From: Cercis canadensis
Lineage: Eukaryota > Streptophyta > Magnoliopsida > Fabales > Fabaceae
Assembly: GCA_003255065.1 (NCBI GenBank)
Contig: QAOA01006682.1
Location: 626,169 to 690,168, forward strand
Length of the DNA stretch: 64,000 bases
Direction: 5' to 3'
Part shown: positions 11,201-23,515 of the stretch, one piece after another
Numbering within the stretch: position 1 is the stretch's first letter
Layout: every line of letters begins with the position of its first letter
Program-made: the position numbers and the translations under genes
The notes under the pieces: generated by a model
The model's database searches: none
Seen by the model: the letters and a program-made list of their open reading frames with translations, nothing else
Told to the model about the DNA's origin: nothing

Positions 11201-11499
11201 TGAAACTCATGGTTAAGTACACATCTCCTAATTATCTAGTAACTACAAAATCTCCACAGATAAGGATCATCCCACATATAATATTTAGCCTAACTTTTTA
11301 ATTTATCTGTCTATGCACGTGTGAGGTGTGAGGATAAAAGATGAGCAACCAAATAATTCACAATATCAACATACCAAGGAAACTCACCCTACAACCCTAA
11401 AAGCTGCTCATCAGGAAAGGAATTCTGAATGGGAAACGAATCAGAGGGTCTCTCTATTATGCTCAAGTGATCAGCAACCACATTTTCTGCTCCACTCCT

Positions 11500-12550
11500 A
11501 TCTTTGATCTAAAGGTTAAATTATTGTTGAAGGAGCATCCATCTAATTAATCTGGGTTTAGCCTCTAGCTTCTTTAGGAGGAACTTAAAAGCTGCTTGGT
11601 TAGAGAAAATCACCACATGAGAACAAAGTAAGTAAGATTTAAACTTATCTAAAAAAAAAAAAAAGTTGCTAAAAGCTCTTTCTCGGTTGTGGGTAGAATC
11701 AAGTGTCCTCGAGGCATAGTAAATGACATAATGGGCTTTGCAAACCCTCTGAGCAAGGACTGCTCCCACTGCATAGTTGGATGCATCGCACATCAATTCA
11801 AATGGCGGTGTCCAGTCGGGAAGTCGGATGATGGGAGTTGAAGTGAGAAATGTCTTGAGATGATCAAATGCATTTTTGCAAGATTGGTTGCAGATGAAGT
11901 CCACATCCTTTTGCAATAAATTGGACAGCGGAACAACAATTTTGTTGAAGTCACGAATGAAACGCCGGTAGAATCCTACATGGCCAAGAAAGGAACAAAC
12001 TCCCCGCACGCATGCGAGGTAAGGGAGAGAAGAAATAACATCAATCTTGGCAGGATCTACTTCTATGCCCTTGCTAGAGACTACATGTCCTTAAAATATA
12101 TGTTGTTCTACCATAAAATGACATTTTTCAAAATTTAGAACAAGATTAATTTCAATGCACCTATGTAAAACTCTAGACAAGCTATCTAGGCAGTCATCAA
12201 AGGAAGAGTCATACACAGTGAAATCATCAATGAATACATCCATATAATTCTTTTTAAAATCAGAAAAGATACTAACCATGCAACGTTGGAAGGTACCTAG
12301 AGCATTGTAAAGACCAAATGGCATCTTCTGGTATGCAAAAGTGCCAAATGGGCATGTAAAGGTGGTCTTCTCTTGATCTTCTGGGGCTATATGTATCTGA
12401 AAGTATCCAGTAAACCCATCTAGAAAATAGTAGTATGACTTCCCTGCTAGCAGCTCCAACATCTGATCAATGAAGGGAAGAGGGTAATGGTCTTTGCGGG
12501 TGGCCTGATTAAACCTTCTGTAATCGATACAAACCCTCTAACTATTCTAA
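11500..12550 (-). pseudogene. Athila reverse transcriptase and RNase H region
   Basis: The reverse transcriptase palm is recognised by YFLDGFTGYFQIHIAPEDQE, FGTFAYQKMPFGL and the catalytic box VFIDDFTVY, followed by LGHVGFYRRFI and the RNase H start FELMCDASNYAVGAVL. Order and motifs are those of plant Ty3/gypsy pol, nearest to Athila. Fossil with several breaks. The start of the reverse transcriptase lies to the right, in the tandem repeats at 12551-13921. Confidence 0.9.
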
Positions 12551-13921
12551 ACTCAAGTGGGAATGAGCTCATCATGCTGGTTCTTCACCACTATCATTCC
12601 TGAGTTCTTCGGAACAACTTGCACTGGACTCACCCATTTGCTGTCTAAGATTGGATAGTTGATACTAGCTTGAAAAAGTTTGGTTATTTCCTTTTTAACC
12701 ACATCCAAAATCATGAGGTTGAGTCTCCTCTGTGGCTGCCTCACTGACTTAGCATCTTCTTCAAGCAAAATTATGTGCATGCAAGTAGAATGACTAATGT
12801 CAGGTATATCTGCATGTGCCCACCCAATTGTCTTCTTGTTCTGTCTCAAAATATGCAACAATTTTTCTTCTTGGTCAGGTGTAAGATTCTTGGCAATGAT
12901 GAAATATGTCAAATGCTCATGAAGGGGTTTAAGCTCCAGTTTGGGTGGTTGCACTATGGAAAGAAGTAATTTCATGGTTGCTGCATCTATTGCACAAATC
13001 ACTGCATACTCAAGTGGGAATGAGTTCATCATGCTGGTTCTTCACCACTATCATTCCTGAGTTCTTTGGAACAACTTGCACTGGACTCACCCATTTGCTG
13101 TCTAAGATTGGATAGATGATACCAGCTTGAAAAAGTTTGGTTATTTCCTTTTTAACCACATCCAAAATCATGAGGTTGAGTCTCCTCTGTGGCTACCTCA
13201 CTGACTTAGCATCTTCTTCAAGCAAAATTATGTGCATGCAAGTAGAATGACTAATGTCAGGTATATCTGCACGTGCCCACCCAATTGTCTTCTTGTTCTG
13301 TCTCAAAATATGCAACAATTTTTCTTCTTGGTCAGGTGTAAGATTCTTGGCAATGATGAAATATGTCAAATGCTCATGAAGGGGTTTAAGCTCCAGTTTG
13401 GGTGGTTGCACTATGGAAAGAAGTAATTTCATGGTTGCTGCATCTATTGCACAAATCACTGCATACTCAAGTGGGAATGAGTTCATCATGCTGGTTCTTC
13501 ACCACTATCATTCCTGAGTTCTTTGGAACAACTTGCACTGGACTCACCCATTTGCTGTCTAAGATTGGATAGATGATACCAGCTTGAAAAAGTTTGGTTA
13601 TTTCCTTTTTAACCACATCCAAAATCATGAGGTTGAGTCTCCTCTGTGGCTGCCTCACTGACTTAGCATCTTCTTCAAGCAAAATTATGTGCATGCAAGT
13701 AGAATGACTAATGTCAGGTATATCTGCACGTGCCCACCCAATTGTCTTCTTGTTCTGTCTCAAAATATGCAACAATTTTTCTTCTTGGTCAGGTGTAAGA
13801 TTCTTGGCAATGATGAAATATGTCAAATGCTCATGAAGGGGTTTAAGCTCCAGTTTGGGTGGTTGCACTATGGAAAGAAGTAATTTCATGGTTGCTGCAT
13901 CTATTGCACAAATCACTGCAT
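12551..13921 (-). repeat. 457-bp tandem repeat, three copies, inside pol
   Basis: Units at 12551-13007, 13008-13464 and 13465-13921 follow each other with an exact period of 457 and differ at only a few sites. Each encodes the segment just before the reverse transcriptase palm (FIIAKNLTPDQEEKLLHILR; PILDSKWVSPVQVVPKN). No N separates them, unlike the duplications at 21601, 47366 and 54228, so they may be real. The low divergence says the amplification is younger than the element. Confidence 0.92.
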
Positions 13922-14815
13922 ACTCAACATCAACTACCATTGCAAAATCTTCAACTACTACTACAGTTTCATTGACAAAATCATCATTCTCTAAGAATAC
14001 AACAATTTCAGAGCAAGTAGAACAACTAGAGCAAACAGAATAACCACCACAATCACAACACATAGAATCATCCAAAAATAACAAGTCAAGAAATTCAGAG
14101 GGAAAACTATCATAAACCTCATCGACCAGCTTATCTATAAGATATTTCATGGCATCAATGATATTAAATTGAACAATACTATCACCAAACTCCATGGAAA
14201 GGGTTCCTGCATGCACATCTATCTTGATTCAGGCAGTCTTGAGGAAATGTCTCCCAAGAATGATTGGAGTCCTACTGTAGGGTAAGTATTACTTATATTG
14301 GCCAATTGAATCACTACTCCTGTTAGTTACAAAGGTCTGAGTCCAAGTGACTGGAACACTGACTTTGACATGACATTGATAGAAGCTCCAAGGTCCAGCA
14401 TAGCTTTCTCAAATTTGCATTTTCCAATGACACAGTGTATAGTAAAAGTCTCAGGATCTTGGCACTTCTGAGGCATAGGTTGAATAAGGGCAAAAATATT
14501 TTGGCCCATATTGACTCATTCATTGCCCTTTAGCTTCCTCTTATGAGTGCACACCTCCTTTAGGAACTTTGCATACTTTAGAATCTGCTTGATTGCCTCT
14601 AACAGTGGAATGTTGATTTCAACTCTTCTAAATGTCTCCAAAAGCTCTCTCTCTTTCTTTGCCTCATCCAATTTTCTAGATTGGATAGCTCTCTGTAGAA
14701 AGGGCAGAGGGACAAAATGAGTATTCTTCTGCTGCTGTGGCATCTCTGGAGTAGGACTACTCTGGCTGGAACTGCTAAGGCTAGCAACAGGTTTAACCGG
14801 CACATTCGGTTTACT
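13922..14815 (-). pseudogene. Athila protease region and gag-pol linker
   Basis: The aspartic protease is recognised by the active-site box DLGASINVMS (around 14380-14410) with the upstream FTIHCVIGKCKFEKAMLDLG context and the downstream LGL. The flanking linker is rich in charged residues. In this family the protease matures the gag-pol polyprotein. Fossil. Confidence 0.8.
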
Positions 14816-16432
14816 CTAAACTGTAGGTGCAGGGTCTGGAATTGACTTGTCACTTTTAAGAATGATTGCACTCACGTTCCCTTTTGGATTGAGAATGTTT
14901 TGTGAGGGAAGTTGGTCAAAACCTTGAGCTTGCAGTTGACTAATTGATGAAGCTAGTTGGCCAATTTGAGTCTCCAAATTTTGTATGATAGCTCTAGTTC
15001 CCTGTTGGAATTGGAGGTTATTGCCTGCTAGCTGCTTCATGAGCTCTTCTAAGGTAGGTTCAAATTGGCCAAAGGTGGTTGCTTGTTGCTTGGCAAGTTG
15101 GAATGATTGAAAAGGTTGGGAATTATATTGTTGTTGTGGCTGCATGTTGCCATACCTTAGGTTTGGATGGTCTCTCCAGCCATGGTTATATGTTGTAGAG
15201 AAATGGTCATTTATTTGTTGATAGGGCTGGTAGTACTGCTGCTGCTGGAAAGGTTTGCCAGGAAAGACGTCAGCCATTACTTCATTGTTATCTTGGAGAG
15301 TAGGGCACTGATCCGTTTGATGGCTGGCTAAGGAACGAATGCCATATAATTGGGCAGGAGCTGGAGCTTGTGCCATGGCTAACTGTATAACCAGGGAGGT
15401 CAGTTCCTCTAAACGATTATCCATCCCTTGTTGGTCCACCATCTGCACCTCGTTCACTCCCCTGGTTGGGGTAATCATCCATGTGCCAAACTGTTGTGCA
15501 TTGGCTACTATGTTGGCTATTAATTCCCTTGCAGTTGTAGGGGTCTTATCTGCCAAGGCACCTCCAGAAGCAGCATCCACCATGCTCCAATACATAGGAA
15601 GAAGTCCTTCATAGAAGTATTGGATAAGCAACTAATCACCGATTTGGTGATGAGGGCAGCTTCCACAAAGTTTCTTGAATCTCTCCTAGTATTCATGCAG
15701 GGTTTCTCCACTGTTTTACTTTATGCCACAAATGTCTTTCCTTATCGCAGCAGCTCTCGAAGCAGGGAAAAAATTTTCAAGGAAGAAACTCTTCATGTCA
15801 TTACAACAGGTGATTGTGGCTGTCTGCATGTATAGCCAATCTTTAGCTGCTCCATCTAATGAGAAAGGAAAGACTCTCAACTTCATATGCTCCTCTAAGA
15901 TTCCTTGTGGTTTCATGGTAGAACATACTATATGAAACTCTTTCAAGTGCTTATGAGGATCCTCACCTACAAGTCCATGAAACTTGGGGAGCAAGTGAAT
16001 TAATCCAAATTTTAGTTCAAAGTTAGCAGTCAAGTCAGGATATTGAATACACATAGGTTGGTAATTGTCATCAGGAGCAACCAATTCCTTAAGAGTCCTA
16101 GCTCTAACAACAGGATTCATGTTATTAACAACCAGATTAACAACATGATTAACCATAGGATTAACAACAGGATTAACAACATGATTCATGTTATTGCTAG
16201 TCATATTAACAACAGGATTATCAACTACTCTTCTCCTAGACTTCCTCTGCAGGCTATGGAAACTTTTATCAACTTTAGAATCAAGTTCACACAATTCACT
16301 GCAAGAGGACCTAGTTATGCACCATTCATAAAAAGGGACAAAATGCCAAAATACACAAAAACACACAAGTGACAGAAATGGACTAAAACATAAACACACA
16401 AAATGTACTAAACAGAGGCAAAAACACAACAA
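14816..16432 (-). pseudogene. Athila gag region
   Basis: The N-terminal capsid domain is clear: RTLKELVAPDDNYQPMCIQY, then HLLPKFHGLVGEDPHKHLKE, KLRVFPFSLDGAAKDWLY and FFLENFFPASRAAAIRKDI. This is the retrotransposon gag domain of plant Athila-like elements. The second part is glutamine-rich (QQQQYYQPYQQ) and precedes the protease. Gag forms the particle that packages the element RNA. A minisatellite at 16104-16222 puts a run of N/V/M-rich repeats before the capsid domain. Fossil. Confidence 0.9.
16104..16222 (-). repeat. minisatellite in the gag N-terminus
   Basis: Degenerate 12-15-bp repeats of the type GGATTAACAACAT(GATTAAC). On the minus strand they read as NPVVN/NHVVN-like peptide repeats ahead of the gag capsid domain. 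Confidence 0.75.
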
Positions 16433-16805
16433 TTTAAGGCTAGTTGAGGTATCTAAACATTTTTAAAAAATGAAAGACCACCACAGAATGAAAGCTATGA
16501 CAAAATGGAACTTAAAAATCAAATAAAAAATCTTAAAAAATTACAAAAATAGTCAAAACAGTGAAATTTAGCTAGAAAAATGAAAACCTCATGGCTAAGC
16601 AATAAGTTTTTATCATTGGCCCATTTTCCTTTAACTGACCAATTTTTAGGTCAATCAGACACAAAAAATCCGTACCAAATAGTGAAAATTTTCCTAAAAT
16701 GGCCTAAAACCGCAAACACAGAACAACAAGGTTAATCAGGGGAAAACTGTAAACAAGGCATAGGAGTTCACACAGGGGACTTGAAATTATAAACTAACAT
16801 TGGCA
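16433..16805 (-). other. 5' untranslated leader of the Athila element
   Basis: A-rich (plus strand) sequence between the primer site and gag, with no reading frame of note. Confidence 0.6.
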
Positions 16806-16824
16806 TTCCCCGGCAATGGCGCCA
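16806..16824 (-). promoter_or_regulatory. primer-binding site, tRNA-Asp type
   Basis: Minus-strand TGGCGCCATTGCCGGGGAA starts five bases inside the 5' LTR. Apart from one base it matches TGGCGCCGTTGCCGGGGA, the tRNA-Asp-complementary site known from Athila elements. It primes minus-strand DNA synthesis. Confidence 0.9.
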
Positions 16825-16829
16825 AAATT

Positions 16830-18293
16830 TGATCAGAATTATCGCTATCCAATTAAATTAAACCAAATCTCTTATAAAGAATGCAATACATGGCTGATCC
16901 ATGAAGTCTCTCAAAGAATGCAATGACTAATTAACAACTTCAAGATTACTAACTGGAGATTTTTGAACACAAATTATATTACCAAATTGTAAATTATAGA
17001 ATTAAACAAGGATTAAATCAATTGATGAAAACATAACCTAGCTAGACATCCATCAAGAATTGGTTTAATATATCCTAGATTGAACATGATTAATCAAGTC
17101 TTAAGGAAGCACTGCTAATTGAGTTTAGTCATAACCGAAATCTCTAATTATAACTAAGTATTCCTACTAAATTATCATTTAGAATTCAATTTAACCACAT
17201 ATATCACTAATTCTTGCAATCACACAAAATTAGTAATTAGTTGTTTAACCTAAAACCGAACATCAATTAGCACAAAGCTTCTCTAGATTCATACAACAGA
17301 TTAAAGATCAATCAATCTAAATTCTATTTCATACCTCAACATTCATAAGAATAATAGAAATCTCCATAATCCATATAAAAATCAAGGCAAGACAGAAATC
17401 TATAGAAGAACAGAATTGCATTAAACTTGAATGAAATAAATACAGAATCTCAAAATCAAATCGAATTCAATTAGGAGTCTAGCTTGGTTACAAAAGTTCT
17501 ACTCTTCCATGATCATCAAATTCGAGCTCCAATGAAGAAGGGAAGCAATAGAACAGTGAGTCTCTAGAATGAACAAAAAAGGTAAAGAAAACTGTCTACT
17601 AAAAATTGTCTAGTCTAGAGTGTCAAAAATGTCTACTTCCTTAACCTACTTGTAACCCCATAAATTAATTGCACTCCCAAATTACCCCTAGGTTATAATT
17701 AATCTCCTAGACCTTAGCTTTAATTGGGCCCCAGTTTGGGCTTAATTGGGCTTAGGATGAGAAAGTTAGGCCCATTTAACTCTAAACAGCTCTCTGGACC
17801 CATCAGTTGACCTTAAGGGGCAATAGCACCATCAAAATGCCACATTTTGGAGAAGTAGTCTTCACAATAGTTGAAGTGTTGTGTCTTAGCTATCCAATGG
17901 TACTAGTTTCAGGTCCAGAAAACATCCACAACCCAATTTATGGCCCAATCTATTCATATGGGTTAGGGTCCAGTAACAACATCTCTTCTCTGACTTCCAA
18001 GCCAAAAATGACCTTCTGGAGATCCGAATTAGACTTTGAGCTCTGAATCAAAGTTATAGATAATTCTCTCAGCTTTCCTACAAGGTAAGATTCATAATTA
18101 TCAGATGCCTAAAACTCAAGTTATGCTCGAAATAAATAGACAGTGTAAAGTTCCCAGTAATACTGAAAAACACAATTAAAACCAATTGGAACCTAACTAA
18201 TGAAATACGGCCCAAGCCCAATCAGTTAAGCATAAAAGAGGTTTAAGAGACTAAAAATAGGGGTTAGCTACTGTATAAAAATATTGTTTATCA
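16830..18293 (-). repeat. Athila 5' LTR
   Basis: 1464 bp, plus-strand ends TGATCA...TTTATCA. Partner of 7065-8527. In the element's sense it would hold the promoter. Confidence 0.93.
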
Positions 18294-19639
18294 ACCCTCC
18301 TGTGGGTTGTTTCACCATAGACTAACATATTGTTACAAGAAATTTCTCCGTCTCCAACCTCACCCAGGTTTGTTCTTTCAATCTTATTTTCTTTGCTTTT
18401 TCTTCCTCTCTCTCTTCATATGCGGCAATATAGATGCGTTGTGTTTTATAATTCTTTATACATACTCAATCTCCAAAATAACATAGTATTCATCAATATT
18501 ATTTTTTTGCTTATATAATTTTGTCATAAATCTATCGTTTAGTTCCTAAAGAGGTAGAGGAGTCACAAAAAGCATCGAAGCTACGATCTACACATTCCAA
18601 ACTATTTTATTTCGCTTATTGTTGCTCTCTTTCTCGATATCAATTCCATTCCAATATATCTTTTCATCTCTTTATGCAGTCCTATTACTCTTTTACTTTT
18701 TCTAATTCTTTCCACCTCCTCAATCTCCAGAAGCAATAAAGTTTGTTATTTCTTTACACAATATTTGTCTCTCTAATATTTGGTTTTAAATCTATCTTTT
18801 TTCTTTTTTTTCCAGCATCATTTGTTTATTATATATCTCTCCATCTCCTTATATAGTTGTGTTACTCATTTACTTTTTCTTCTTCTTTCCATCTCCTCAA
18901 TCTCCAAAGGCCATAATGTTTGTTCTTTCTCTATACACTATTTGTTTCTCTAATATTTGGTCTTTCATTTTTTTTTTCAACATCTCTTCTATCTCATAAA
19001 ATGACAAGAGTTGTTCTTTCTCTATATACCTTTTGTCTATGAAATATTGGTTCTCAGAATATTTTTCTTTATTATATATCTCTCCATCTCATATGATTTT
19101 CTTTCTCAATTTTTAACACTATATTATTAACAGTTAAAAATGGGCGTGACAAGATCTCAATCCATAAAGAGTGTTGAAAATACCATTTCACATTGATAAT
19201 TTTGATATAAGAAAAGAACCTCAGAGCAAAGATGAATAAATTGAGCATGGAAGATGAAGAAATTGAGTATACTATTTTTTTTTTTTAGGGATTTTGATGA
19301 TAATCAAAACTTTTTATTTATTGTAATTTGATTAAAAAAATATTTATTTAACATTTAAATGGTAATGGATCAATTATAATATGAAAATGGTAATTATAAT
19401 TGATCCATTACCATTTAACAATAATTTGAAAGTTAAATTATTTTTTTTTTATATTAAATGGTAGTCAATCAATTGTAATTACCAATTGATTGCAAACATA
19501 TAATATTGTTAATTTTCATATTAAAGCAATTATTCAAATATACGATACACATATCAATTGTAATTAATCAGTCCATAGTTAATTTAGAAGTTGAAATTGC
19601 TCAAATTAAATAGTTATCAATAAATTATAATTTCCATTT
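18294..19639 (+). mobile_element. Helitron-like sequence, continuation after the Athila insertion
   Basis: It starts with the second ACCCT target copy and carries on the leader that was cut at 7064. It is C/T-rich with repeated TCTTTC, CATCTCC and TCTCCATCTC-type motifs (18340-19090), like the leaders at 25740-25950 and 31650-31810. From 19300 it becomes AT-rich with a repeat (ATATTAAAGCAAT...AATCAGTCCATAGTTAATTT) that recurs at 24895-25025 and 32540-32690. No protein coding was recognised. The downstream boundary is not fixed. Confidence 0.45.
19355..19418. repeat. perfect 26-bp inverted repeat
   Basis: Arms 19355-19380 and 19393-19418 (TTAAATGGTAATGGATCAAT + TATAAT and its reverse complement) pair without mismatch around a 12-base loop. 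The same single arm recurs at 24604-24629, so the palindrome was made from an existing dispersed repeat. Confidence 0.85.
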
Positions 19640-19760
19640 AACTACAAGAAAAAAGGTTGTTTTCCAACGGAACAAAATACCATTGGAATTTTTGGAAAAT
19701 TCCAAAGGAAAATTTTTTGTTGAAATTCCAACGGTAATGTAATTCCCTTCTTTCTTTTGC
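19640..19760 (+). mobile_element. CACTA-type terminus (fragment)
   Basis: It begins AACTACAAGAAAAAAGGTTG, one base from the CACTACAAGAAAA terminus of plant CACTA (En/Spm) elements, and continues with subterminal repeats of TTCCAACGGAA and CCATTGGAATTT in both orientations, as usual in this superfamily. No transposase and no matching opposite end were found. Confidence 0.6.
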
Positions 19761-20223
19761 AATACCAAAAAATGGATGCATCATATGATAAACCCCTATA
19801 GAGGTTTCTAAATCTTGCTTCCTTTAGTTTTTATTCTTATAAGTCCTTTAATAGTTCCTTTCCCAATCTTTGAATAAAGTAAAATTCCTCCTTGATAAAC
19901 CCCTATAGAATCCAAGTTCCTAATCTCAAGTCTTTCATTTGAATAGTGGTAATTAATAGGATTAAAACTTACAATAAGTTGCAAGTTAATAGAAATGTCT
20001 TTAGTAGGAATTGAAATGAATTTATCCTTGATTGATGTATTAGGAGCACTTTACTTGGTAATGTTGTTTTGAATGCTGATCAATCTATATCTGGCATGTT
20101 GCTTTCTTACAGGCAGTTTTTTTGGCACTGATGCAGCTGTTGCTTCTTAAAAATTTTGAATTTACGTTAATTTATGAAATCATGATATAATTATGTATTA
20201 CTTATGATTTAGAATTTATCATA

Positions 20224-20490
20224 GACTTAAATACATTTTTCTTCACTGAATTATTTTTTAAATGTCATTTTAGTCATTGATTTATTTTTTTGTGTCTTTT
20301 TAATTTTTAAATAATCATTTTGCATGCCAAATTAGTCATTTAATTGTCACTTTTGGTACTTATGGAGGATTAATTTGGTGGGTAAAGTGATTATTCAATG
20401 AATGAAATGACATGAAAAATAAATCAATAACTAAAGTAACAATTGAGAAATAATTTAATGGTGACAAATGTATTTTACTCTTTATAGTAA
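20224..20490. mobile_element. foldback MITE, ~0.27 kb
   Basis: The left arm (TTAAATACATTTTTCTTCAC, then TGAATTATTTTTTAAATGTC) pairs with the reverse complement of the right arm (GAGAAATAATTTAATGGTGA, CAAATGTATTTTACTC). Further inward CATTTTAGTCATTGATTTATTTTT pairs with AAAAATAAATCAATAACTAAAGT. This is an almost continuous hairpin with no coding content. Confidence 0.65.
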
Positions 20491-20732
20491 TCATGATATA
20501 ATCATAATATAATTAACTTAAAATTTCATATTTGGTTTCCTTATTGATCATCCAACAGTACAGATTTACGATTTTTAATATTTTTTAGCCATGGAAAATT
20601 TATTTTTTCTAATAAATAAAAGTTAAAATCAACAAACAAAATTGATTTTACTATATTTTAATGCTCATGGATAGTTATAAATAAATAAATAAATAATTAT
20701 AAATAGAAAAATTATAATATTTTGTAATCAAA

Positions 20733-21030
20733 CACTATAAGAAATTTTCTGGATTCCAACAGAATGTTTTCGTTGAAATTTTGCTAAATTTCATTGGAAT
20801 TTCGAATTCCAATGGAATTTAGGTCGTTAGAGAATTCTAACGGAATTTTACTATTATAATTCAATTTTAAAAAAAAAATCAATGAAAAATTCCAAAGGAA
20901 AATTCCGTTGAAATTTTTAAAAAATATATATTTTTTAAAAAAATTTGAAATTTATTTTTTATTTTTTGAAATTCCAACAAAATGAAAATTCAGTTGGAAT
21001 TTCTAAGTTTTTTTTTTTTTTACTTTTAAA
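20733..21030 (+). mobile_element. CACTA-type terminus (second fragment)
   Basis: It starts CACTATAAGAAATTTTCTGG and carries six or more subterminal copies of ATTCCAACGGAATTT-type repeats in both orientations. It is in the same direction as the fragment at 19640. No transposase and no partner end in the window. Confidence 0.62.
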
Positions 21031-21373
21031 GGTAAATTCTTAAATAATATTTTTTAAAAATCAAAATATACCATTTGACAAATTCTTGTGAATTTTAATT
21101 ATATGTAATTGAAATGCAACATTTCAAATTCATGTATTTATAAAATAGCTTGTTTGAATACACTATTATAAAAAGAATAATTTAACAAAAATATTCAAAA
21201 TCTTGTTGTATTTATAATTCAATAACAGAACATGATCTCTATTAGTATTATACAAAACATGATAGCTTACAAATGAGCGAATTATATAGTAAAAAATTCT
21301 TGCTAAAAAATCTTCATGAAACATCAAATGTAAACTTAAGAACCAATACAAGTGACATCAATAGAGGCAACTA

Positions 21374-21828
21374 GCCATCATACTCTCCTTGAGCAAATTT
21401 TTTCAACAACTTGACACCTCATTCAAAAGTCAAATTTTCATGTCATTCATCACAAAATATTGGGCAAATGACTGAATTAATGCCTTTTTATAAAATAAAT
21501 ACGGATATGGGTCAATTTTCAAAGTATATACAGAAATGGGTCTCTTTTTTTGCTTAATAAACGCATACACGTTTTTTGAAAAAAACGCTGAAGAGATATG
21601 NCCATCATACTCTCCCTGAGCAAATTTTTTCAACAACTTGACACCTCATTCAAAAGTCAAATTTTCATGTCATTCATCACAAAATATTGGGCAAATGACT
21701 GAATTAATGCCTTTTTATAAAATAAATACGGATATGGGTCAATTTTCAAAGTATATACAGAAATGGGTCTCTTTTTTTGCTTAATAAACGCATACACGTT
21801 TTTTGAAAAAAACGCTGAAGAGATATGC
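21374..21828. repeat. duplicated contig ends around an N
   Basis: Bases 21374-21600 and 21602-21828 are direct copies (227 bp) with one visible difference, separated by a single N at 21601. The copy spans the left end of the MULE-like element and its flank. Most likely two overlapping contigs were placed side by side. Confidence 0.88.
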
Positions 21829-22560
21829 GTATTAACTAAAAAACGTTGTTACTGTATATGCGTTTTAGGTAAAAAAAATGCGGATAACAAAGTTAAAAAG
21901 ACGTTGGAGTTGTGCACGGTAGAAAACGCTGGTCCCTTCAGCGTTTTATGAAGAAAACGCGGGTCCCACTTGCGTTTTATATAGAAAACGCTGGTCCCAC
22001 CTGCGTTTTATATAGAAAAGGCTGGTCCCTTCAGCGTCTTATGAAGAAAACGCGAGTCCCACATGCTTTTTATAATAAAAACGCTGGTCCCACAAGCATT
22101 TTCTTCATAAAACGGAAAATCCTAAACCCGAAACTTTAAACTTAAAATCCTGATCTCAAAACCCTAAATCCAAGTCCCCAAATCTAAAACTTATACCATA
22201 AATCCTAATTCCTAAACCATAAACCCTTAATTCTAAACCCCAAATCATAATTCACAAATTCTAACTCTAAACCCTATACTCCGTACCCCAAAACTCCAAT
22301 TCCAAAATCCATATATCAAACCCCAAACCCAAAACTCTAAAAACAAAATTTTAGCCCTTAACACAAAATCAAAAATATTTATGCCCTAACCTTAAATCGT
22401 AATATATGAACCCTAACCCTCAAAACCTTAAACCCATGCCCAAAAACCGAAAACCCCAAACCACAGACTCTAAATTTTAATTTATAAGGCCTAAACCCTA
22501 ATCTTAAAATTCTGACAACAAACCCTAATCTATAATCCCTAAACACCAAACCCTCAAACT
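21689..22560. repeat. left long inverted arm of the palindrome
   Basis: It pairs with 23516-24472. The CCCTAAAs, CCCTAAT and ACCCCAAA heptamer-like units from about 22110 on are irregular, unlike a true telomere array. Confidence 0.8.
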
Positions 22561-23515
22561 CAACCAATCACCCAAACCCAAATAATAAACTTTAAACTCT
22601 AATTGTAAAATTCTAACCCTAAACTCCTAAAAACCTCAATCTCAAACCCTAATTGCGTGACCCTAAATTTGTATAATTAAGTGATTAATTTATGTTTTTA
22701 GCAGTTATTATTAAACTTTGTAAATAAATGAGTTAGTTTAAATTTGTTATTAAAAATTATTAAATTAGCAAAGTAGTTATATTAAATTTGTGATTTAGAG
22801 TTTATGGTTAAACTTTATTGTTTGTAATTTAAGGTTTGGGTTAATGAGTTAGGGTTTAATGTTTGATGTTTAACATTTGTGATTTTAGGTTAAGTTAAAG
22901 ATTTTCGAGAATTAAGATTTGAGATTTGGGGTTGAAGATTTGATAATTTAATTTAGGGTTTAAGAAGTTAAGTTTGATATTAGTGTATGGGGTTTGAGGT
23001 TTTAGATATAAGGTTTGAGATTTAGGGTCAAGATCTAGGGTTTGAAATTTGAGGTTTAGAATTTTAAATATGGGGTTATAGTGTACCATTTGGGGTTTAT
23101 GATTTGGAATTATGTTTTGATATGTAGGGTTTAGGATTTTGGGGTTTGAGAATAAAATTTAGGGTTTGTAATTTAGATGTCGAGATTTAGGGTTAAGAGA
23201 TTAATTTGGAGGGTTTAGGGTTTAGGCATAATTTTATAGGCTCTGGTGTTCAGGGTTAAGATTTTGATATTTGGGGTTTGAGTGTTGGGGTTTGATATTT
23301 GGGTATCGAAACTATAGTCAAGGGTATGAATTTAGGGTTCGGATTTAGAATTTGTGAATTATGGTTTGAGATTTAGAATTTAAGGTTTAGAATTTATAAA
23401 TTAAGGGTTTGGAGTCAAAATTTGTGGAATATAGTTTAGGGTTTAAATTGAAGGTTTTAGGCTTTAACTTTGGTGGTTTGGGGTATAAGTTTTAGGTTAG
23501 GACTTTAACTTTGAG

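Larger units (their letters stand above)
7065..18293 (-). mobile_element. Athila-type Ty3/gypsy retrotransposon, structurally complete
   Basis: An 11.2-kb element on the minus strand with two LTRs (7065-8527 and 16830-18293), perfect ACCCT target duplications, a primer site matching the tRNA-Asp type used by Athila, a polypurine tract at the 3' LTR, and gag, protease, reverse transcriptase, RNase H and integrase regions in gypsy order. Gag and pol motifs resemble plant Athila elements. No env-like frame is visible between pol and the 3' LTR. The coding part is a fossil with roughly ten breaks. By eye the LTRs differ by about 5-8 %, which implies an insertion a few million years old on usual plant clocks. 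It sits inside a Helitron. Confidence 0.93.

Noticed and set aside
12775-13883. Three identical plus-strand frames (MHASRMTNVRYICTCPPNCL)
   Set aside because: They are antisense shadows of the pol segment in the 457-bp tandem repeat.
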